Source: Tardiphaga sp. (GTDB taxonomy: Bacteria; Pseudomonadota; Alphaproteobacteria; Rhizobiales; Xanthobacteraceae). From it: a DNA stretch of 10,519 nucleotides. The notes under the pieces were generated by a model. That model had not been told where the DNA came from, ran no database searches, and saw nothing but the letters and a program-made list of their open reading frames with translations. The translations under genes and the position numbers were made by a program. Positions 6,960 to 10,519 of the stretch are shown piece by piece; the stretch's first letter is position 1; each line of letters opens with the position of its first letter. The stretch lies in the NCBI GenBank assembly GCA_028290765.1, contig JAQGJF010000614.1, forward strand, positions 1 to 10,519, given 5' to 3'.

Positions 6960-7163
6960 TCACGCCCGCCAGAACGGCTTTTCGGCTTCGTAGGCGATGT
7001 CGCTCCGGGACAAGCCGACATCATGCAGGTCGCGCTCGTTCCACCGCGCCAATTCGAGGCGCTGCTGCCGGCGCTCCCGCCAAACCTTAAGGGTTTCGCC
7101 AATCTGGGCGAAAAAGCCCGTTCCATGATGATTTGTCATCGATTCATGCGTGCAAGTAGACAT
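6960..7163 (-). CDS. Small DUF1127 (YjiS-like) protein
   Basis: A 67-residue protein with a DUF1127 domain at its C-terminal half. The conserved part runs from about residue 23 to 66: a basic helix TLKVWRERRQQRLELARW (24-41), then the family signature NERDLHDVGLSRSDI (42-56) and the ending EAEKPFW (59-65). DUF1127 proteins are small, Arg-rich and common in Alphaproteobacteria. Some are known to bind RNA or take part in sRNA turnover, or in stress and phosphate/carbon responses, but the role of this one is not known. AGGAG lies about 7 bases before the ATG, and a candidate promoter sits further upstream, giving a leader of about 24 bases. It is divergent from the GcvA-type LysR gene, with 135 bp between. 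The strong stem after its stop suggests a mostly monocistronic short transcript. Confidence 0.87.
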   Translation of the reverse strand: MSTCTHESMTNHHGTGFFAQIGETLKVWRERRQQRLELARWNERDLHDVGLSRSDIAYEAEKPFWRA

Positions 7164-7194
7164 TTTTCTCTCCTGAAGCTAATCTATTACCGCA

Positions 7195-7223
7195 AATATC
7201 GCTCTGTCAGGCGGTTTCGACAA
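7195..7223 (-). promoter_or_regulatory. Candidate sigma-70-type promoter for the DUF1127 gene
   Basis: On the minus strand TTGTCG (7223-7218) and GATATT (7200-7195) are separated by 17 bases. Each matches 4 of 6 consensus bases, which is usual for alphaproteobacterial housekeeping promoters. Transcription would start near 7188, about 25 bases before the ATG, with the AGGAG ribosome binding site in between. Confidence 0.42.
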
Positions 7224-7241
7224 ACGACATGTTGTCCCGCG

Positions 7242-7264
7242 ATACATGAGATAAACTCATGCAT
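7242..7264. promoter_or_regulatory. LysR-type operator (T-N11-A dyad)
   Basis: ATxCATGAG (7242-7250) and CTCATGxAT (7256-7264) form a 23-bp dyad with a single mismatched pair and a 5-base ATAAA centre. T7247 and A7259 give the T-N11-A pattern of LysR recognition sites, exactly centred on the dyad. It lies 35 bases upstream of the GcvA-type LysR gene and upstream of the divergent DUF1127 promoter, so the LysR protein is the natural candidate to bind it. Binding is inferred. Confidence 0.55.
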
Positions 7265-7300
7265 TTAGGCCTCGGAACCTGCATTTAGGCCCCGGAAAAT
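7261..7300 (+). repeat. 20-bp tandem duplication across the LysR start region
   Basis: Two adjacent 20-base units, 7261-7280 and 7281-7300, match at 17 of 20 positions. Both begin GCATTTAGGC and continue CxCGGAA. The second unit supplies the weak ribosome binding site (CCGGAAA) and the first two bases of the ATG at 7299. In the first unit the same place reads CTG (7279-7281). The first unit overlaps the right edge of the operator dyad. Confidence 0.7.
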
Positions 7301-8198
7301 GACCGCAAGGCTGCCTTCGCTCAACGGATTGCGCGCATTCGAGGCGGCCGCCCGGCACCTCTCCTTCACCCATGCCGCCGCCGAGCTGAACGTCACCCAG
7401 ACCGCGATCAGCCATCAGATCCGGCGGCTCGAAGAGGAGCTGGGTATCAGCCTGTTCGTGCGGCAGAATCGGGCGCTGGCCCTGACGCCGGAGGCGAGGG
7501 ATTATTTGCCCGGCGTGCGCGCTGCGTTCAACGATCTGCGCCTCGCCACCGAGCGATTGCAGCGCCGGGATAACGATCACGTGCTGACGGTGAGCACCCT
7601 GGCGTCGCTGGCGGCGAAGTGGCTGTTGCCGCGGCTTTCCGCATTTCAGGAGGCTCATCCCGGTATCGACGTCCGCATCACCACCTCGACCGCTTTGGTC
7701 GACTTCAAGAGCGGCGATGTCGACGCCGCGATCCGCTATGGCCGCGGCCATTGGCCGGGGCTGCGCGCCGACTGGCTGACCGCCGACCAGTTGTTTCCAG
7801 TCTGCAGCCCGGCGCTGTTGACCGGGGACAGACCGTTGCGCTGCCCACAGGACCTGGCCAATCACGTGCTGCTGCACTCGAGCCAGGGCTATGACGACGA
7901 CTGGCGATTGTGGCTGACCGCAGCCGGGCTGCCGGCCAACATTTCCAAACAACCCGGCCTGAGCTTCGACCTGATCTTCATGACGGTACAGGCCGCGATC
8001 GACGGCATCGGCGTCGCGATCGGGCGAACCACCTATGTCGAGGGCGACATCGCCAAGGGGCGCCTGGTGGTCCCGTTCAAGATTACGCTGCCGGCGGACG
8101 CCGGCTTCTATCTGGTCTCGCCGGAGGCGAGCGCCGAAAAGCCCAAGCTCGCGGCATTTCGGCAATGGATGCTCGCTTCGGTGCAGGGCAAAAACTGA
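7299..8198 (+). CDS. GcvA-type LysR regulator, probable controller of the tricarballylate genes
   Basis: A 299-residue LysR-type regulator of the GcvA branch. The N-terminus LPSLNGLRAFEAAARHLSFT (5-24) and the recognition helix VTQTAISHQIRRLEEELG (32-49), with the wing RALALTPEARDYL (58-70), are characteristic. The effector domain begins at about residue 93 with the GcvA-like VLTVSTLASLAAKWLLPRL and HPGIDVRI; VDAAIRYGRGHWPGL (141-155) is another typical segment. It lies upstream of a TcuC-like carrier and TcuA-like dehydrogenase on the same strand, 152 bp before the carrier. By position it may do the job of TcuR, the LysR activator of tricarballylate use in Salmonella, which is normally divergent from tcuABC. 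I therefore do not give the symbol. The start is in the second unit of a 20-bp tandem repeat, with only a weak GGAAA as ribosome binding site. Confidence 0.92.
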   Translation: MTARLPSLNGLRAFEAAARHLSFTHAAAELNVTQTAISHQIRRLEEELGISLFVRQNRALALTPEARDYLPGVRAAFNDLRLATERLQRRDNDHVLTVSTLASLAAKWLLPRLSAFQEAHPGIDVRITTSTALVDFKSGDVDAAIRYGRGHWPGLRADWLTADQLFPVCSPALLTGDRPLRCPQDLANHVLLHSSQGYDDDWRLWLTAAGLPANISKQPGLSFDLIFMTVQAAIDGIGVAIGRTTYVEGDIAKGRLVVPFKITLPADAGFYLVSPEASAEKPKLAAFRQWMLASVQGKN

Positions 8199-8350
8199 CC
8201 GGCTTTCTAAGCCTATAGCGCGGATCGACCTGCACTTTTGGGGGTTGGTGGCACGATCCCGGCGTGGCAGGATTATCCGCAGAGGCAGCAAAATTGCCCC
8301 GGCCGGTGCGCGCTTGCACGGGTCGCGCCAATCGGAGGATCTCAACCGCC

Positions 8351-9661
8351 ATGTCGCAAACGATCACGTCGAACCCCCCAGAGATCAAATCACGTCTTGG
8401 CGCCATCCTGCGCGCGACCAGCGGCAATTTCCTCGAACAGTTCGACTTCTTCCTGTTCGGCTTCTATGCCAGCGCGATCGCCAAGGCGTTCTTCCCGGCC
8501 CAGAACGAAACCGCGGCCTTGCTGAATACGTTCGGCGTGTTCTGGCTTGGCGCGCTGATGCGCCCGGTCGGCGCCATCGTGCTCGGCGCCTATATCGACC
8601 GCATCGGCCGGCGCCGGGGCCTGATCGTGACGCTCGGCATCATGGCCGTCGGCACCGTCATCATCGCGATCTGCCCGACCTATGAGACGATCGGCGTCGC
8701 CGCGCCGATCCTCGTGCTGCTTGGCCGATTGGTGCAGGGATTTTCCGCCGGCGTCGAACTCGGTGGCGTCTCGGTCTATCTTTCCGAAATAGCCACTCCC
8801 GGCAACAAGGGCTTCTACACCTCGTTCCAGTCCTCGAGCCAGCAGGTCGCCATTTTCGTTGCCTCGCTGATCGGGTTCATGCTCAGCGAAGTGATGCCGC
8901 AGGATATGGTCGCGGCGTGGGGCTGGCGCATTCCGTTTTTCATCGGCTGCCTGATCATTCCCTTCATTTTCATTCTGCGGCGAACGCTGGAAGAAACCCC
9001 GGCGTTCCTGGCCATGAAGAAGCATCCCACCGCCTCCGAGGTGTTCAGTTCGGCTACCGCCAACTGGCGTATCGTCGTGCTCGGCATGATGATGGCCGTG
9101 CTGACCACCACCACCTTCTACTTCGTCACGGTCTATACGCCGACCTTCGGCAAGACCGTGCTGAAGCTGACCAACCAGGAAGCCCTGACCGTGACCCTGC
9201 TGGTGGCGGTCACCAACTTCATCTGGAATCCGGTCGGCGGCGCGCTGTCCGACCGGATCGGCCGCAAGCCGGTGCTGCTGGCGATTGCCTGCCTCTCGCT
9301 GGTCACGGCCTATCCGGCGCTGCACTGGCTGATCGTCGCACCGACCTTCGGCAAGATGCTGTCCGTCGAGATGATGTTCTCGTTCTATTTCGGCGTCTAC
9401 AGCGGCACCATGCTGGGCGCATTGGTCGAAGTGGTGCCGGCCCATGTCCGCACCACCTGTTTCTCGCTGGCCTTTGCGCTGGCCGCCGGCCTGTTCGGCA
9501 CGTTTACGCCGTTTGCATCGACCTGGCTGATCGATCACACCGGCGACAAGGCGTCTCCCGGCTACTGGCTGATGTGCGCCGCGGCGCTGGGTATCATCGC
9601 AGCGCTGGCGATCTATCGCGGCGGCAAGACCATCGAAACCCGCGAAGCCGTTGCTGCATAG
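8351..9661 (+). CDS. tcuC: MHS-family MFS transporter, probable tricarballylate/citrate:proton symporter
   Basis: A 436-residue inner-membrane carrier with about 12 hydrophobic segments, of the metabolite:H+ symporter branch of the major facilitator superfamily. The N-terminus [15 protein letters not shown] (26-40) is the MHS hallmark. MFS motif A occurs twice, as [12 protein letters not shown] (79-90) and [12 protein letters not shown] (297-308), marking the two 6-helix halves. Helix 4-5 with [20 protein letters not shown] (124-143) is also typical. Its citrate-type family and direct position before a tricarballylate dehydrogenase make it the likely TcuC, importing tricarballylate (or a related tricarboxylate) with protons. 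The ATG at 8351 is chosen because GGAGG (8334-8338) precedes it, though the 12-base spacing is long; the earlier in-frame ATG at 8264 would add 29 residues unlike the family. The next gene starts 72 bases after the stop. Confidence 0.87.
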   Translation: MSQTITSNPPEIKSRLGAILRATSGNFLEQFDFFLFGFYASAIAKAFFPAQNETAALLNTFGVFWLGALMRPVGAIVLGAYIDRIGRRRGLIVTLGIMAVGTVIIAICPTYETIGVAAPILVLLGRLVQGFSAGVELGGVSVYLSEIATPGNKGFYTSFQSSSQQVAIFVASLIGFMLSEVMPQDMVAAWGWRIPFFIGCLIIPFIFILRRTLEETPAFLAMKKHPTASEVFSSATANWRIVVLGMMMAVLTTTTFYFVTVYTPTFGKTVLKLTNQEALTVTLLVAVTNFIWNPVGGALSDRIGRKPVLLAIACLSLVTAYPALHWLIVAPTFGKMLSVEMMFSFYFGVYSGTMLGALVEVVPAHVRTTCFSLAFALAAGLFGTFTPFASTWLIDHTGDKASPGYWLMCAAALGIIAALAIYRGGKTIETREAVAA

Positions 9662-9685
9662 GCCCCCTCCCCGCGCTCGCGGCCA

Positions 9686-9699
9686 TCGGCCCCGGCCGA
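9686..9699 (+). other. Small intercistronic hairpin between carrier and dehydrogenase genes
   Basis: TCGGCC (9686-9691) and GGCCGA (9694-9699) form a tight GC-rich hairpin in the 72-base gap between tcuC and tcuA. No T-run follows, so it is not a terminator; it might stabilise the upstream message. Such short GC hairpins are frequent by chance in this DNA. Confidence 0.25.
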
Positions 9700-9733
9700 C
9701 AGCCTTTGCCATGCCCAAAAGAGAACGAGACGC

Positions 9734-10519
9734 ATGGTCGACCTGACCCGAAAATTCGACGTGCTGGTGATCGGCGGCGGCAACGCCGCGCTGTGCGCCG
9801 CGATCAGCGCGCGGCGCAGCGGCGCCTCGGTACTGGTGCTGGAAGGCGCGCCGAAATTCTATCGCGGCGGCAATACCCGCCATACCCGCAACATGCGCTG
9901 CGCCCACGACGCCGCCACCGACATCCTCACCGGCCCCTATACCGAGAATGAATTTTTTGAGGATCTGTTGCGCGTCACCGAAGGGCAGACCGACGAGGAA
10001 CTGGCGCGCCACATGATCAGGGAGTCGAAGGACATCCTGAACTGGATCGTCGAACAGGGCGTGCGCTGGCAGCCGTCGCTGGGCGGCACGCTCAGCCTCG
10101 GCCGCACCAATTCGTTCTTCCTTGGCGGCGGCCGGGCGATGCTGAATGCGCTTTACCTGACCGCCGAACAGCTCGGCATCGACATCCTCTACGACGCCGA
10201 GGTGCTCGACCTTGAGATCGAGCACGGCATGTTCCTGTCGGCGTCGCTGAAGCAGGGCGCAGGTCTCGTGAAGGTGCGCGCGGCGGCGCTGGTCGCGGCG
10301 GCCGGCGGCTTCGAGGCCAACATCGAATGGCTGAAGCAATATTGGGGCGACGCCGCCGACAATTTCCTGATCCGCGGCACGCCCTATAATCGCGGCTCGA
10401 TCCTGAAGATGCTGCTTGAAAAGGGCGTGCAGGAAATCGGCGACGGTCTGTTCCAGCGCCGCCGGATCAAGTTCGAGCTTGCCAGCGAGTTCGGCAATGC
10501 TGCCGGCCTCGATCGGCGG
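9734..10519 (+). CDS. tcuA: FAD-dependent tricarballylate dehydrogenase, N-terminal part; frame scrambled after residue 237
   Basis: The first 237 residues match the TcuA (CobZ N-terminal-like) flavoprotein family. DVLVIGGGNAALCAA (9-23) is the FAD-binding Rossmann loop with E37 as the ribose ligand; RGGNTRHTRNMRCAHD (44-59) is the family's own signature; GGGRAMLNALY (131-141), LVAAAGGFEAN (186-196) and FLIRGTPYNRGSILK (211-225) follow as expected. TcuA oxidises tricarballylate to cis-aconitate, and TcuB then re-oxidises its FADH2. The family is about 460-490 residues, so at most half is present. After GVQEIGD (231-237) the expected continuation (PTQCHA and on, from memory) is absent. The frame stays open to the window edge but the last 25 residues (GLFQRRRIKF onward) are foreign to the family; the opposite strand there codes for a later TcuA segment. 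The start is the ATG with weak GAACGAG upstream; it is likely co-transcribed with the carrier gene. Confidence 0.85.
   Translation, partial: MVDLTRKFDVLVIGGGNAALCAAISARRSGASVLVLEGAPKFYRGGNTRHTRNMRCAHDAATDILTGPYTENEFFEDLLRVTEGQTDEELARHMIRESKDILNWIVEQGVRWQPSLGGTLSLGRTNSFFLGGGRAMLNALYLTAEQLGIDILYDAEVLDLEIEHGMFLSASLKQGAGLVKVRAAALVAAAGGFEANIEWLKQYWGDAADNFLIRGTPYNRGSILKMLLEKGVQEIGDGLFQRRRIKFELASEFGNAAGLDRR
10433..10519 (-). other. Inverted fragment of the tcuA-like gene (inversion or chimeric junction)
   Basis: Read on the minus strand from 10519, these bases give 29 codons starting PPIEAGSIAELAG, continuing LELDPAALEQ and ending TVADF at 10433. This resembles the segment that TcuA/fumarate-reductase-type flavoproteins carry in their second half (A-x-S/T-I/L-x-x-L-A-x-K-x-x-x-D-P-A-A-L-x-x-T-V-x-x-F/Y-N). 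The next minus-strand codon is Leu where Asn is expected, so the match stops there. The shared 12 bases GAAATCGGCGAC (10433-10444) read EIGD forward and VADF in reverse, both fitting the family, so the junction lies within them. Confidence 0.7.

Noticed and set aside
6895..6963. Earlier ATG for the GNAT gene adding 23 residues
   Set aside because: It would translate through the perfect 10-bp stem and overlap the DUF1127 stop; GGGAG precedes the ATG at 6894.
6162..7268. 368-codon plus-strand frame opposite the GNAT and DUF1127 genes
   Set aside because: Runs across two recognisable genes, a terminator-like stem and a promoter region; Arg/Pro/Ser-rich product of the kind made by antisense GC-rich frames.
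8201..8213. GGCTT-TCT-AAGCC hairpin just after the GcvA-type LysR stop
   Set aside because: Only a 5-bp stem with a 3-base loop and no T-run; too weak to call a terminator.
8249..8263. Sigma-54-like promoter before the carrier gene (TGGCAC-N5-CGGC)
   Set aside because: The -24 part is perfect and the GG-GC spacing is right, but the -12 part lacks the TT of TTGC, and no activator of the sigma-54 type is nearby. Chance is likely in GC-rich DNA.
7257..8345. 362-codon minus-strand frame opposite the GcvA-type LysR gene
   Set aside because: Shadow of the regulator gene; low-complexity Gln/Arg/Gly-rich product and no family features.
8264..8350. Earlier ATG for the carrier gene adding 29 residues
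   Set aside because: The added segment is not part of MHS carriers, whose N-terminus starts shortly before the NFLEQFDF motif, and the GGAGG site lies inside it.
9711..9733. ATG at 9711 as an alternative start of the dehydrogenase
   Set aside because: It is out of frame with the TcuA coding region, which clearly begins at 9734.
8390..10339. 649-codon open frame on the minus strand opposite the carrier and dehydrogenase genes
   Set aside because: It mirrors the codon pattern of two clear genes on the other strand, is full of His, Gln, Arg and Asp with no domain I recognise, and has no ribosome binding site that stands out. Long antisense frames are expected in high-GC DNA.

Overview
The window is high-GC DNA, densely packed with genes on both strands. 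The protein types and, above all, three intergenic palindromic repeats resemble Bradyrhizobium/Rhodopseudomonas (Nitrobacteraceae, Alphaproteobacteria). This assignment comes from recognition, not from a search.

Layout. Positions 1-132 hold a cluster of three hairpins. Next come an AidB-like acyl-CoA dehydrogenase (minus), a divergently read atypical short-chain dehydrogenase (SDR, plus), a ~140-bp palindromic element and a crotonase-fold protein (plus); together they look like acyl-CoA metabolism. A LysR regulator (minus, 3757-4674) faces a classical SDR (plus, 4804-5637) across a 129-bp control region with a TATAAT box and a dyad. After a second palindromic element comes a SnoaL/NTF2-like protein (plus). 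It converges with a GNAT acetyltransferase (minus), which is preceded by a small DUF1127 protein (minus). A stem-loop terminator lies between those last two.

The right-hand part (7164-10519) looks like a tricarballylate-use locus: a GcvA-type LysR regulator, an MHS-family MFS carrier (TcuC-like) and the start of an FAD-dependent tricarballylate dehydrogenase (TcuA-like). In Salmonella, TcuC imports tricarballylate, TcuA oxidises it to cis-aconitate, TcuB re-oxidises the flavin and the LysR protein TcuR activates the genes. The order here (regulator, carrier, dehydrogenase) differs from tcuR-tcuABC.

The most striking observation is at the extreme right end. At about 10433-10444 the tcuA reading frame stops resembling its family, and the last ~75 bases read, on the opposite strand, as a later segment of the same kind of protein. 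The junction falls on a 12-bp sequence that fits the protein in both orientations. This is either a real inversion between short inverted repeats inside tcuA or a fold-back artefact at a contig end. Apart from this I see no clearly new multi-gene system; the rest looks like ordinary chromosomal metabolism with some interesting control sites and active-site substitutions.
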